From assembly GCA_020636645.1 (NCBI GenBank), contig JACJXO010000003.1, positions 437,799 to 501,798 on the forward strand: a stretch of 64,000 nt of DNA, in the 5' to 3' direction. Of the stretch, positions 1 to 8,900 are shown in pieces. The stretch's first letter is position 1; each line of letters starts with the position of its first letter. Source of the stretch: Chitinophagales bacterium (GTDB lineage Bacteria; Bacteroidota; Bacteroidia; Chitinophagales; BACL12). A program made the position numbers and the translations under genes. The notes beneath the pieces are model-generated. The model ran no database searches, was not told the origin of the DNA, and worked only from the letters and a program-made list of their open reading frames with translations.

Positions 1-80
1 GCGATTCCCATTTCCTTTGCGGTGCGCATCACCCGGATGGCGATCTCTCCTCTGTTGGCAACCAGTATCTTTCGTATCAT
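1..80 (-). CDS. accC: Biotin carboxylase (acetyl-/propionyl-CoA carboxylase alpha subunit), N-terminus only
   Basis: Reading leftwards from the ATG at 80 gives MIRKILVANRGEIAIRVMRT and then AKEMGI, which is the invariant start of the biotin carboxylase N-terminal domain (KILVANRGEIA..R). The enzyme carboxylates biotin on a carrier protein with ATP and bicarbonate for acyl-CoA carboxylation. Only 26 codons are in the window, so it cannot be told whether it is a free AccC or a longer propionyl/methylcrotonyl-CoA carboxylase subunit. It diverges from the ccm genes across a 51-base gap. Confidence 0.9.
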   Translation of the reverse strand, partial: MIRKILVANRGEIAIRVMRTAKEMGI

Positions 81-108
81 GTGCCACAAATCTAAAGCAT
101 CACATTGA

Positions 109-116
109 TACGTTTG
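109..116 (+). promoter_or_regulatory. Possible -7 box for the ccm genes
   Basis: TACGTTTG fits the Bacteroidota -7 consensus TAnnTTTG and lies 15 bases before the GTG start of ccmB. No TTG is present at the expected -33 distance, so this is a half-supported promoter. Confidence 0.35.
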
Positions 117-131
117 GGGTAATTTCGCCCT

Positions 132-791
132 GTGGGAAAACGTTCGGCCATTGGCGTATTGTTCATGCGTGAGCTTCGGAGTGAGTGGCGGAACAAGTAT
201 GCCATGAGCGGAATCCTGCTCTATCTGCTCAGCATCATATTTCTGATCACCTTCACTTTTGAAGAGACCGACGACCGCACCTGGATGGTGTTGTACTGGA
301 TCGCCATCTTGTTCACCAGTGTCAATGCAGTGGCCAAGAGTTTTCTGCAGGAATCAGAAGGCAGGCAATATTATTTCTATACCCTGGCCTCTCCGCAGCA
401 TATCATCCTGGCCAAGATGGCTTACAATGCAGTGGTCATGGTGGTGATGTCAGGTCTGGCACTACTTTTTTACATCGCCACACAGGGTTATCCGGTAGAA
501 GACGACGCATCCTTTCTGCTGGCCATGCTGCTGGGTGCCCTGGCTTTTGCATCCACCTTCAGTATGATCAGCGCAGTGGCATCCAGGGCTGCAAACAACG
601 GCACCCTGACAGCCATTCTGAGCTTCCCGATCCTGCTTCCTGTCATGCGCATTCTGATACGTGTAAGCCTGCTGGCGCTGACCGGACAGAACCTGGCCAT
701 GAATGCACAGGATCTGCTTTATTTAGCTGCACTGAACATCTTCATTGTGGTGTTGGCATTGATATTATTTCCGTACCTTTGGCGGGACTAA
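132..791 (+). CDS. ccmB: Haem exporter permease CcmB
   Basis: 219 residues, the usual CcmB length (about 220), with six hydrophobic segments and the conserved N-terminal cytoplasmic stretch containing FMRELRSEWRNK and the later SFLQESEGRQYYFY segment. CcmB is the membrane subunit of the CcmAB transporter used in system I cytochrome c maturation to release haem-loaded CcmE. The start is GTG. It is followed after six bases by ccmC and then ccmD; ccmA is not in this window. The product is an inner-membrane protein. The octahaem cytochrome at 41272 is the kind of client this pathway matures. Confidence 0.9.
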   Translation: MGKRSAIGVLFMRELRSEWRNKYAMSGILLYLLSIIFLITFTFEETDDRTWMVLYWIAILFTSVNAVAKSFLQESEGRQYYFYTLASPQHIILAKMAYNAVVMVVMSGLALLFYIATQGYPVEDDASFLLAMLLGALAFASTFSMISAVASRAANNGTLTAILSFPILLPVMRILIRVSLLALTGQNLAMNAQDLLYLAALNIFIVVLALILFPYLWRD

Positions 792-797
792 TCGGGG

Positions 798-1490
798 ATG
801 ATCAACCAGCTGCATAAACGGTGGTGGAAGGTGCTGGGAGCCGTGCTGATGCTCTACACTTTCACAGCAGGAATGATGATCCAGGTACCTGCCAGATTCG
901 TCCTTCACGAGACCATCAGAAACCTCTTTTTTCACGTACCTGTCTGGTTCACCATGATCCTGCTTTTGCTGGTATCGCTGGTGCAGTCCGTGCGTTTTTT
1001 GCGCACCGGAAAGATGGTACATGATATCATGGCTGCAGAGACCGCTGCTGTGGCCGTGTTGTTTGGCTGTCTTGGCTTTCTTACCGGAATGTTATGGGGA
1101 AGCTTTACCTGGGGGGATACTTTTTCCTGGTTGTTTGCAGACACCAAGATACTGGGTGCCTTCATCGGACTGATGATCTACGCTGCTTATTTCATTTTAA
1201 GAGGCAGCATCAATGATGAAGAAAAACGAGCCAGAGTTGCTGCTGTGTACAGCATCTTCGCCTATATGCTGCTCATCGTTTTCATCTTCGTCATCCCGCG
1301 ACTTACAGATTCCCTGCACCCCGGAAACGGAGGCAATCCTGCCTTCAGCACATATGATCTCGACAATAGCATGCGAACCGTATTCTACCCTGCTGTGTTC
1401 GCTTATTTTCTAACTGGCTTGTGGATCGCTTCCCTGCGTGTCAGGGTGCGCATCCTGCATTACAGAAAACATCATATAAACGTATTATGA
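798..1490 (+). CDS. ccmC: Haem handling protein CcmC
   Basis: 230 residues, polytopic, with the tryptophan-rich periplasmic loop of the haem-handling family (WGSFTWGDTFSW, around residues 96-107) and conserved periplasmic histidines (FFHVPVW near residue 44 and LTDSLHPGN near 173). CcmC binds haem at the outer face of the inner membrane and passes it to the chaperone CcmE. The loop departs from the proteobacterial WGxxWxWD form, as is common in Bacteroidota. Its stop overlaps the ATG of ccmD in an ATGA junction, which implies translational coupling. Confidence 0.9.
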   Translation: MINQLHKRWWKVLGAVLMLYTFTAGMMIQVPARFVLHETIRNLFFHVPVWFTMILLLLVSLVQSVRFLRTGKMVHDIMAAETAAVAVLFGCLGFLTGMLWGSFTWGDTFSWLFADTKILGAFIGLMIYAAYFILRGSINDEEKRARVAAVYSIFAYMLLIVFIFVIPRLTDSLHPGNGGNPAFSTYDLDNSMRTVFYPAVFAYFLTGLWIASLRVRVRILHYRKHHINVL

Positions 1491-1705
1491 GATTTTTTAT
1501 CCGACTGCTGGCGGTACTGCTTACCGCTCTTCACCCTGCATGGCTGCTGGCACAAAGCAGCGATCAGGCAGAGATGGCCACAGGACTGCGAAGCAACGGA
1601 CTGATCTGGATCGTGGTGGGTGTGATACTCATCATTCTGTGCGGTTTATTGTTGTATCTATACAACCTGGACCGCCGCATCACCAATATGGAAAAAGAAC
1701 AATAA
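1487..1705 (+). CDS. ccmD: CcmD-like small membrane protein
   Basis: 72 residues: a signal-like hydrophobic N-terminus ending in LLAQ, a short polar stretch, one transmembrane segment (about residues 39-58, LIWIVVGVILIILCG) and a short charged tail (YNLDRRITNMEKEQ), the layout of CcmD proteins. The start at 1487 is chosen because its ATG overlaps the ccmC stop (ATGA); an in-frame upstream Met at 1421 lies inside ccmC. CcmD holds CcmC and CcmE together during haem transfer. The assignment rests on size, topology and position, since CcmD sequences are poorly conserved. Confidence 0.75.
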   Translation: MRFFIRLLAVLLTALHPAWLLAQSSDQAEMATGLRSNGLIWIVVGVILIILCGLLLYLYNLDRRITNMEKEQ

Positions 1706-1726
1706 ACCCTAAATACCAACATTCGT

Positions 1727-3136
1727 ATGAGCAACATCAGCTTCTTAGAAAGCGTCGTTCAGAACTTCGAAAAGGCGGCCGATATTACCGGCCATCCGAG
1801 GGGTCTCCTCGACCAGATCCGGGCCTGTAATTCTGTGTACCGGATGAAGTTTCCCGTGAAGATCAAAGGTGAGTTCCGTGTGATCGAGGCCTGGCGTGTG
1901 CAGCACAGCCACCACCGCACACCCACCAAAGGTGGTATCCGCTATGACAACATGGTGAATGAAGATGAGGTCATGGCACTTGCCAGTCTGATGACCTACA
2001 AGTGTGCGCTCGTAGATGTGCCGTTTGGTGGTGCCAAAGGAGGTATCAAGATCAATCCGAGAGAATACACCGAAGAGCAGCTGGAACGCATCACCCGCCG
2101 TTACGCTGCAGAACTTGTGAAGAAGAACATGCTAGGTCCCGGTCTCGATGTACCTGCTCCCGACTACGGAACAGGTGCACGTGAGATGAGCTGGATCGTA
2201 GATACCTATATGGCGCTGCATCCTGACTCTGTAGATGGCTATGGCTGTGTGACCGGTAAGCCTGTTACCCAGCATGGTATCAACGGACGTACCGAGGCAA
2301 CCGGTCTTGGTGTATTCTATGGTGTGAAAGAAGCCTGTACCTACAAGGAAGATATGGAAGCTCTGGGACTTACACCCGGTGTGGAAGGCAAGAAGGTCAT
2401 CGTGCAGGGATTTGGAAACGTAGGTTACTACAGTGCCAAATTCTTCCAGGAAGGTGGTGCCATCATCGTGGGTATCGGCGAGTATGAAGGTGCTATCTAC
2501 AATGAGAACGGACTGGACTACGAAGCCGTGTTCAACCACCGCAAGAGTACCGGTTCCATCCTGAATTTCCCGGGTGCCACCAATATGGAAAAGACCAGCG
2601 ATATCCTGGAACAACCTTGTGATATCCTGATCCCCGCAGCCCTGGAAAATGTGATCACCAAAGACAATGCGCCACGCATCAAGGCGAAGATCATCGGCGA
2701 AGCCGCCAACGGACCCATCACCTCAGATGCTGATGACATCCTGAATGGCATGGGCATCATGATCCTGCCCGACATGTATCTGAACGCAGGCGGTGTGACC
2801 GTATCCTACTTTGAGTGGCTGAAGAACCTCTCTCACGTACGCTTCGGACGTATGAGCAAGCGCTTTGAGCAGGCCAGCAACATGAACCTGATCGAGAGCT
2901 TTGAAACGCTGACCGGCGTGAAGCTGAAGGACGAAGACAAGGTCAAGGCTGCACGTGGTGCCGATGAGATAGACCTGGTGTATTCCGGACTGGAAGAGAC
3001 CATGATCAATTCTTACAACGACATTCGCAAGGAGTGGAAGAGCAACAACAAAGTGAACAACCTGCGGGTGGCAGCCTTCGTGGTGGCCATCAACAAGATC
3101 GCAGATGACTACATGGCGCTGGGTATCTTCCCCTGA
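1727..3136 (+). CDS. gdhA: Glutamate dehydrogenase (Glu/Leu/Phe/Val dehydrogenase family)
   Basis: 469 residues. The substrate-binding domain carries the motif KGGIRY (around 66-71) and the catalytic-Lys segment VPFGGAKGGIKINP (98-111), followed by the essential Asp region PAPDYGTG (143-150). The Rossmann motif GFGNVGYYSA is at 229-238. The enzyme interconverts glutamate and 2-oxoglutarate plus ammonia with NAD(P)H in the cytoplasm. Length and motifs suit the hexameric class with a C-terminal insertion seen in Bacteroidota. It follows ccmD by 21 bases and ends at a strong rho-independent terminator, so it may be the last gene of the transcript. Confidence 0.93.
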   Translation: MSNISFLESVVQNFEKAADITGHPRGLLDQIRACNSVYRMKFPVKIKGEFRVIEAWRVQHSHHRTPTKGGIRYDNMVNEDEVMALASLMTYKCALVDVPFGGAKGGIKINPREYTEEQLERITRRYAAELVKKNMLGPGLDVPAPDYGTGAREMSWIVDTYMALHPDSVDGYGCVTGKPVTQHGINGRTEATGLGVFYGVKEACTYKEDMEALGLTPGVEGKKVIVQGFGNVGYYSAKFFQEGGAIIVGIGEYEGAIYNENGLDYEAVFNHRKSTGSILNFPGATNMEKTSDILEQPCDILIPAALENVITKDNAPRIKAKIIGEAANGPITSDADDILNGMGIMILPDMYLNAGGVTVSYFEWLKNLSHVRFGRMSKRFEQASNMNLIESFETLTGVKLKDEDKVKAARGADEIDLVYSGLEETMINSYNDIRKEWKSNNKVNNLRVAAFVVAINKIADDYMALGIFP

Positions 3137-3157
3137 TCTGAATCATATGAGATCTTC

Positions 3158-3190
3158 AGACCCCTGTCATTCGGCAGGGGTCTTTTTTTT
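3158..3190 (+). terminator. Rho-independent terminator after glutamate dehydrogenase
   Basis: Nine-base-pair perfect stem AGACCCCTG (3158-3166) and CAGGGGTCT (3175-3183), eight-base loop, then a run of T to 3190. It lies 22 bases after the dehydrogenase stop. The T run touches the stop codon of the convergent ribD gene. Confidence 0.92.
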
Positions 3191-4181
3191 ACTGGCGATG
3201 ATAGATCTCCAGTACATCACCATCCACCGATCGTTTCTCATCGGGTACAAGTGATATTCTTGGCGCCGGTGTGCCGCCTTCCAGTGTCTGTGCAACAGAG
3301 AACCGCCAGATGTCATCCCACAGACCTTCCTGCAGGAACATTTCCAGGGTATTGGTACCGCCTTCCACCAGCAGACTGATGACATGAAGACCTTGCATCT
3401 TTTCCAGAAGAAAGGATCTGAATGTTCTGCCTTCCATATGGAGCATAACGGTATTTCCGCCATCGTTCAGCATGCGCAACTCAGGTGGCAGCATCCTGTC
3501 GTCACCCAGTACCAGTCGCAGCGGATCATTACCATACACATGTCTGACCGTGAGCAAGGGATCATCTGAGATGGCAGTGGCTGCGCCGATGAGGATGGAC
3601 TGATGCTCCGCCCGCAGCTGGTGCACGAGTTTGTCGCTGGTCTCATTGGTCAGATGCACCGGCTGACGATGAAGTGCTGAGATGAATCCATCGGCCGATT
3701 GTGCCCACTTGAGGGTGATGAATGGCCTGCCCTTACGATGGAAACTGAAGAATGCTTTATTCAATGCAACAGCTTCCTGTTCCAACATACCTGTTTCCAC
3801 TTCGATGCCAGCGTCCCGCAGTTTCGCTGCTCCCCTGCCTGCTACCAGCGGATTCGGATCGAGTGTGGCAATCACCACTTTACCGATCTGTTCAGCAATG
3901 AGGCGATCGGCGCAGGGTGGTGTTTTTCCGTGGTGGGAACAGGGCTCAAGGGTAACATACATGGTAGCGCCGATGATCTTCTCCTGATCATGCGGCAGCA
4001 CACTGTTCAGTGCTTCGATCTCTGCATGCGGCTCGCCGAAGCGATGGTGATACCCCTCTCCGATCACCTTGCCATCGGCTACGATGACCGCTCCCACCAT
4101 CGGGTTGGGCGCTACAAAGCCCCGGCCTTTGGCGGCGAGGGTCAGTGCTTGCATCATGAAATGCTGATCATCTGCCATCAC
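3189..4181 (-). CDS. ribD: Riboflavin biosynthesis deaminase/reductase RibD
   Basis: 330 residues. The N-terminal deaminase domain has the zinc motifs HAEIEAL (around 51-57) and PCSHHGKTPPC (about 79-89); the C-terminal reductase domain includes FITLKWAQSADGFI and the LLVEGGTNTL motif near 270. The protein deaminates and then reduces the pyrimidine intermediate of riboflavin synthesis, using NADPH. It is slightly shorter than E. coli RibD (367). It is a single gene here, with no other rib genes next to it and no FMN riboswitch visible upstream. Either of the first two Met codons could start it. Confidence 0.93.
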   Translation of the reverse strand: MMADDQHFMMQALTLAAKGRGFVAPNPMVGAVIVADGKVIGEGYHHRFGEPHAEIEALNSVLPHDQEKIIGATMYVTLEPCSHHGKTPPCADRLIAEQIGKVVIATLDPNPLVAGRGAAKLRDAGIEVETGMLEQEAVALNKAFFSFHRKGRPFITLKWAQSADGFISALHRQPVHLTNETSDKLVHQLRAEHQSILIGAATAISDDPLLTVRHVYGNDPLRLVLGDDRMLPPELRMLNDGGNTVMLHMEGRTFRSFLLEKMQGLHVISLLVEGGTNTLEMFLQEGLWDDIWRFSVAQTLEGGTPAPRISLVPDEKRSVDGDVLEIYHRQ

Positions 4182-4298
4182 TTAAAGGTAGTGCGGATAA
4201 TCATTCTGACAAGGCAAACCATACTCAGGTAAACACATCAGTGATCAGGTAGCCTGAAAATTTGTAGATTAAAGCTTCATTAAATTTTTTCGCATCAC

Positions 4299-5363
4299 AT
4301 GAACCTATTGCAAACAAGTGTTCAGGAGGTAGAAGGCATAGGTCCTGCATACAGAGAAAAGCTTGGCTTGTCAGGCATACATGATCTTGCAGATCTGTTA
4401 TCTGTTTCATCAGCAGTCCTTGCAGAAAATTCGGGGTTATCACAAGACCAGATCGAGAAATGGCAGGCCGCCGCCATGTTCATGGAAGCCGGAAGTATGA
4501 CGGCACAATGGGCAGAAGCCACTGTTCATGCCGGAATACTTTCATTTGATGAGTGGCTTGATATGAGCCTTGACCACCTGCAGTCGCTGTTCAGCGAAGC
4601 TGTGGAAGCCGGCAGGATACCCCTTGCTCCAACCACCTCAGATCTGCTGGAGGTCACCAAAGATGTTTCCCGCCTTTACCTCGGTAAGAAGGCAGAAGGA
4701 CAGGTTGCTGATCACGATGGAAATCCTGTTGCGGGCGCACAGGTATTGGCAGGCCTGCACTCCACTACAACCGATGAACGGGGCAGGTGGAGAATTGCAG
4801 GTATGAACAGCAATGATGCGGTCAGGCTGTTCATTATTGCCGACGGGTATGCCACTTACCACGATCCTGCCTTTCAGCTTACTACCGGAACACGAACCAT
4901 TTCGGTCAGCCGGATAACTGTTCAACCAGGGATTTCCGAACCATTCCTCGTTGATGAATTGTTTGGCGATACCCTTCCTCCTCTGCAGGGGTATCGCAGC
5001 ACCGTGCGGGTGTATGATGAAAATGAAGTGAGAGAAAACGAGATCCTGTCAGTAAGCAGTTACTATGATAATGGCGATGTGAGGATGGTATCTGAATTCC
5101 TGAGCATGGAGAATAATCTCCTGATCATCCGGGCCTACCGTTTATCTGCAAATAAGTTATCTGATGGTGCTGCCATCAACAGCCTGTGGCGATTCAGTCA
5201 GGGTGTATTCCTGTACCTATCGGATTCAAGGAATGCACTCAACCTTTACAAGCACATGCGCCATCAACTTCCGGAAATTGACCCTTCGGGTATGAGTCGT
5301 GACGAAGTGCTGATGGCATTTCAACCGCATGTATTTTCTGACCTGTCAAATGATGAAGCATGA
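4299..5363 (+). CDS. Unknown protein with N-terminal helix-hairpin-helix (DUF4332-like) and carboxypeptidase-regulatory-like domain
   Basis: 354 residues with no signal peptide. Residues 8-110 resemble paired helix-hairpin-helix repeats of the DUF4332 type (VEGIGPAYREKL, then LAENSGLSQDQIEKW). Residues about 130-205 look like a carboxypeptidase-D-regulatory-like beta sandwich (AEGQVADHDGNPVAGAQVL, TTTDERGRWRI). The remaining 150 residues are not recognised. The stop overlaps the start of the next gene (ATGA), so the two are coupled and probably act together. DUF4332 domains occur in DNA-processing and envelope-associated proteins, and nothing seen decides between these. No function is assigned. 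Confidence 0.75.
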   Translation: MNLLQTSVQEVEGIGPAYREKLGLSGIHDLADLLSVSSAVLAENSGLSQDQIEKWQAAAMFMEAGSMTAQWAEATVHAGILSFDEWLDMSLDHLQSLFSEAVEAGRIPLAPTTSDLLEVTKDVSRLYLGKKAEGQVADHDGNPVAGAQVLAGLHSTTTDERGRWRIAGMNSNDAVRLFIIADGYATYHDPAFQLTTGTRTISVSRITVQPGISEPFLVDELFGDTLPPLQGYRSTVRVYDENEVRENEILSVSSYYDNGDVRMVSEFLSMENNLLIIRAYRLSANKLSDGAAINSLWRFSQGVFLYLSDSRNALNLYKHMRHQLPEIDPSGMSRDEVLMAFQPHVFSDLSNDEA

Positions 5364-5815
5364 GCGAATACTACCTGTGGATACCGAATTCAAATGCCTG
5401 TGAAATATGTTTGCGGATGGCAAGCAGACGGCATACCGAAAGACCGGACCGACCGCACCCACGATGCCTTTGCAGCATTGTTCATGTGAACGATGACAGT
5501 AAGGAGGCTGATTGTTTCCGTGAGTCTATTTCCATCCAGCGAAGTCAATATATGGGACAGGAGAACGAGATCAGTGACGGAAAGGTACAGGCAATAGTTC
5601 ATGAATGGAACTTCACTGCTATCTGCAGGGATAATACTGTAGTGGATGTAAATGTCAATGTCCGGATCGATGGTTCTGAACTGGATCGAATCTATGATGA
5701 GATCGATCAGCATGGGTTTGACAGAGGTTATGAGTTGACTCAGGAAGCAGCTCTCAGAGAAGCCATGGACGAGATCGAATCCATGTGCCCGGACTGCAGT
5801 AACAAGCAAAGCTGA
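5360..5815 (+). CDS. Unknown protein with Cys/His cluster resembling the C-terminal motif of phage Mu F-type proteins
   Basis: 151 residues, coupled by a 4-base overlap to the preceding HhH gene. The N-terminus has CEIC (residues 14-17), then H25, and RPHPRCLCSI at 32-41, a CxxC...HPxCxC arrangement resembling the cysteine motif that ends phage Mu F/minor-head proteins and which might bind zinc. The middle (about 70-110) is predicted beta-rich (VVDVNVNVRIDGSEL) and the tail is acidic with a second CxxC (CPDC). No phage genes are nearby. The similarity is a visual motif match only, and the role is unknown. Confidence 0.7.
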   Translation: MSEYYLWIPNSNACEICLRMASRRHTERPDRPHPRCLCSIVHVNDDSKEADCFRESISIQRSQYMGQENEISDGKVQAIVHEWNFTAICRDNTVVDVNVNVRIDGSELDRIYDEIDQHGFDRGYELTQEAALREAMDEIESMCPDCSNKQS

Positions 5816-5830
5816 GTTACAGGTAGCAAG

Positions 5831-5921
5831 TATCGGGTATCGAGTATCAGGTACTAACTACCAATTACTAAAAACCAATAACCAACCACCTAAAACGCAA
5901 AACGAAAGACGAATAACGTTC
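5831..5921. repeat. Degenerate 7-base-period repeat ladder
   Basis: From 5831 the sequence divides into thirteen consecutive heptamers without gaps: TATCGGG, TATCGAG, TATCAGG, TACTAAC, TACCAAT, TACTAAA, AACCAAT, AACCAAC, CACCTAA, AACGCAA, AACGAAA, GACGAAT, AACGTTC. Neighbouring units differ by a few bases, so the motif drifts along the array. It fills the space between two convergent genes and ends at the stop codon of the ASPIC-domain gene. Confidence 0.75.
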
Positions 5922-8900
5922 ACTCCCTCACCAATAAATTCAACCTGCTGCTGTTCTTGGCGATGAGGATGCCATGTTTGCCGTCGGCGAGGTGAATGCG
6001 TTGCATGGCCCGCACGTCGTTGGGTATCAGCACACCTGTTTCTACGGCGAGCGGATGTGCTGTCCAGATACCTTTCTCGTTGGTCAGCAGGAGACCGATG
6101 CCCGCATCCTGCGGGGTGATCATCATGCCGGTATGCGATTCATTTCCTGCCAGGAGGATCTCATTTTGATCGGTGACCACCGCGGCAAAGACCGGCGACA
6201 ATTGCGCTTCTGCAGGCAGTTCTGCGAACAGCCAGTTGCCCTTGTCGTCCAGTTCTGCGATGCAGGAAGTGGTGATGAATACCTCTTTTTTCGTCCAGGA
6301 TATGCCGGATAAAAGTGCATCCATATCTGCATTTGCAAGCGCATGTGCATCAGGATATTTTCCTGTAGTTTGCGGCAGCAATTCCTCCAGCTCCATGGGC
6401 ATGAGCATGGGCCAGCTGCGGGAACCCTGTTGCATGGCTGGTATCAGCGACAAGCCTTTGGCACCGGCGAACATGTACAGTTCCAATGCTGCATCGGCAG
6501 TTGGATGAAACATGTCATTCCATCCCTGGTTGCCCAGCAACACCTGGTCCTTGCCTTCACCCGGAATGATGGTCGCCGACCGCCAGAGTCCGCTGTAGGC
6601 TGCACCTGCATCTGTTACCGTGGCCTTCTTCTTACCAAAGGTGATCAGCTTCGGAGAGGTCCACTCTCCCACCACTATGATGCTGAGTTGATCTGCACCG
6701 GTGAAATGTCCGGCTACTGCATCGCCGACCGGTCCGAGGTTGCTGAAGGTTTCGGCATACGTTGCTGTTACATCCGAAAACTTTCCGCCATCATTCTGTA
6801 GCAGATAACAGCCGGATGCATTCGGATAAGAACCGGGCATGCTGCTGCCGCCGATGAACAGATCTGTATCGCCATCGTTGTCGTAGTCTATCGGCACCAC
6901 TACAGAAGTGGGCACTTTGATCTCCGGTAATTCAGCTTGTGTGAACATGCCTTTTCCATCGTTCAGGAACAGCAGGTCCTGGAAATAGGGTTCTTTCCCC
7001 AGCATGTCATTGCCGCCTCCGCAACCGATGTAGAGGTCCTGATCGCCATCGCCATCAGCATCAAAGAAGATGGCCGCTGTTTCCTCCGCCAGTTTGTTCA
7101 CCAGGATACCCGATGCCTGGAACGGATGAAACTTTGAAGTGCTGTCCTGCAGATAGAGTGCACCTGAAAAGCCCGAGGCACCACCTACATAGAAGTCTTC
7201 CCGTCCGTCGCCGTTCACATCTGCGACTGCCAGTGCAGGTCCTTCGTAACCCGTCTGATGGGGAATGAAAGGCTGGATGGTATTGTCGTCGAAGCGGTTT
7301 TCGCTGTGGTAGTAGATGGGACTGATCTGTCGCGAACTCTGGTTGAGAAACAGGGGTTCGAAGACCTGGGGATCCACGGTTTCCTCGCCAGCATTCCTGT
7401 CGATGGTGATCGTGGAATTGGCCTGCGGACCGATCAGTTTTCGCACGCTGCCATCCGCCCAGGTGATGAGTGCACTGTCGATGGTGGTATCGTTTCCCAG
7501 TCCGAAATGGAAGACAGGCTCCACCGATGACTGATACCCTCTGCTCCACTGCCCGTATTGCGTCTGGGAGGAGGCGGACTGAAAGAGTTCTATCTGTCGC
7601 GGTTGTTCTCCTGTCGATTGAAAGCGAATGAAGTTTCCGCCGTTGTCATTCCGATAGACCGCAGCCGCTTCACCCAGGCGATTGAACACCAGGTCCAGGT
7701 CACCGTCGGCGTCGAGATCACCCCAGGCCGCACCCTGGGCATAATCAGGAGTGGTCAGTCCCCAGCTGTCACTCACATCGCTGAACTGCCAGCCTTTTTC
7801 GTTTCTGAAGATGAAGTTCTTTGTGGGCATCCTTGGAGCCTCCTGCAGCAATTTGAAATACGCATCCGCATCCAGGGTACCCGCCTGCACCCCTTCGGTC
7901 ATGCGCATCCGCCAGTCCATGTCCATGGTCTCGCGGTAGTAGCCGTTGGTGATGCAGATATCCTTCCAGCCATCATTATCCAGATCCGCCATAAGCACCG
8001 CCCAGCTCCAGTCGGTGGATGCCACGCCTGCCATCCTCGCCGTTTCGCTCATGATGCCGATGCCCCGGTTCATGAAGAGGTTGTTGTGCATGACCTGCAG
8101 CGGACCGGCCGCCATGGGCATGCTCATGTCCATCCACATGGTCATATGACCGGCGTGGGTGGAAGGACTCATGTCCAGCACCATCAGGTCGGGCCAGCCA
8201 TCGTTGTTGAGGTCGTTGGCATCGGCGCCCATGGAGCTCATGGTGGTATGGCTCACTTTGGAGGAAAGTTCATCGCGGTAAGTACCGTTCTCCTGGTGCA
8301 TCCACAGGCGGTCGGGCAGGAAGAAATCGTTGGCCACGTAAATATCCAGGAAACCGTCCAGGTCATAGTCGGTGATGGCCACTCCCAGGCCGAAACCGAT
8401 CTCATAGATACCGGATTCGCGGCTGATGTCGGTCCATTTATTGTTGTCGTTCCGGTAGAGTTTGTTGCAATAGCGGGCGTAGGTATCCGGATCCATTCGA
8501 TCCACGAAGGCATGCCAGTCGGCTTCGGTGTTCGCCCAGTTGCGGACGGCATGATTCAGCACAAAGAGGTCCAGATCACCGTCGTTGTCCATATCGAAGA
8601 AGACCGCCTGGGTACTCAGGTCATTCCCGGCGATGCCATATTCCTTTGCCACCTCCTTAAAAGTGCCATCGCCCTGGTTCAGGTAGAGCAGGTTGGCGGT
8701 AGAGGTGGTAGCGAAGTCGGGACCGCTGCGGCAGACATAGATGTCCAGCCAGCCATCGCTGTTCACATCCGCCATGGTCACGCCCGTGCTCCAGCCGCCT
8801 GACCGTATGCCAGCCGACTTGCTGGCATTTATGAACTGCCAGTTGCCCTGGTTCAGCAAGAGCTGGTCATCGGTATCATTGCCAGTGAGGAAGATATCCG

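Noticed and set aside
4182..4298. FMN riboswitch upstream of ribD
   Set aside because: The 117 bases do not contain the conserved FMN-aptamer blocks or a multi-stem layout.
7558..8802. 414-codon plus-strand open frame opposite the ASPIC/FG-GAP gene
   Set aside because: Its translation is rich in His, Val and Ile in a repeating pattern that is the antisense of the Asp/Gly-rich repeats; no domain, start context or independent support.
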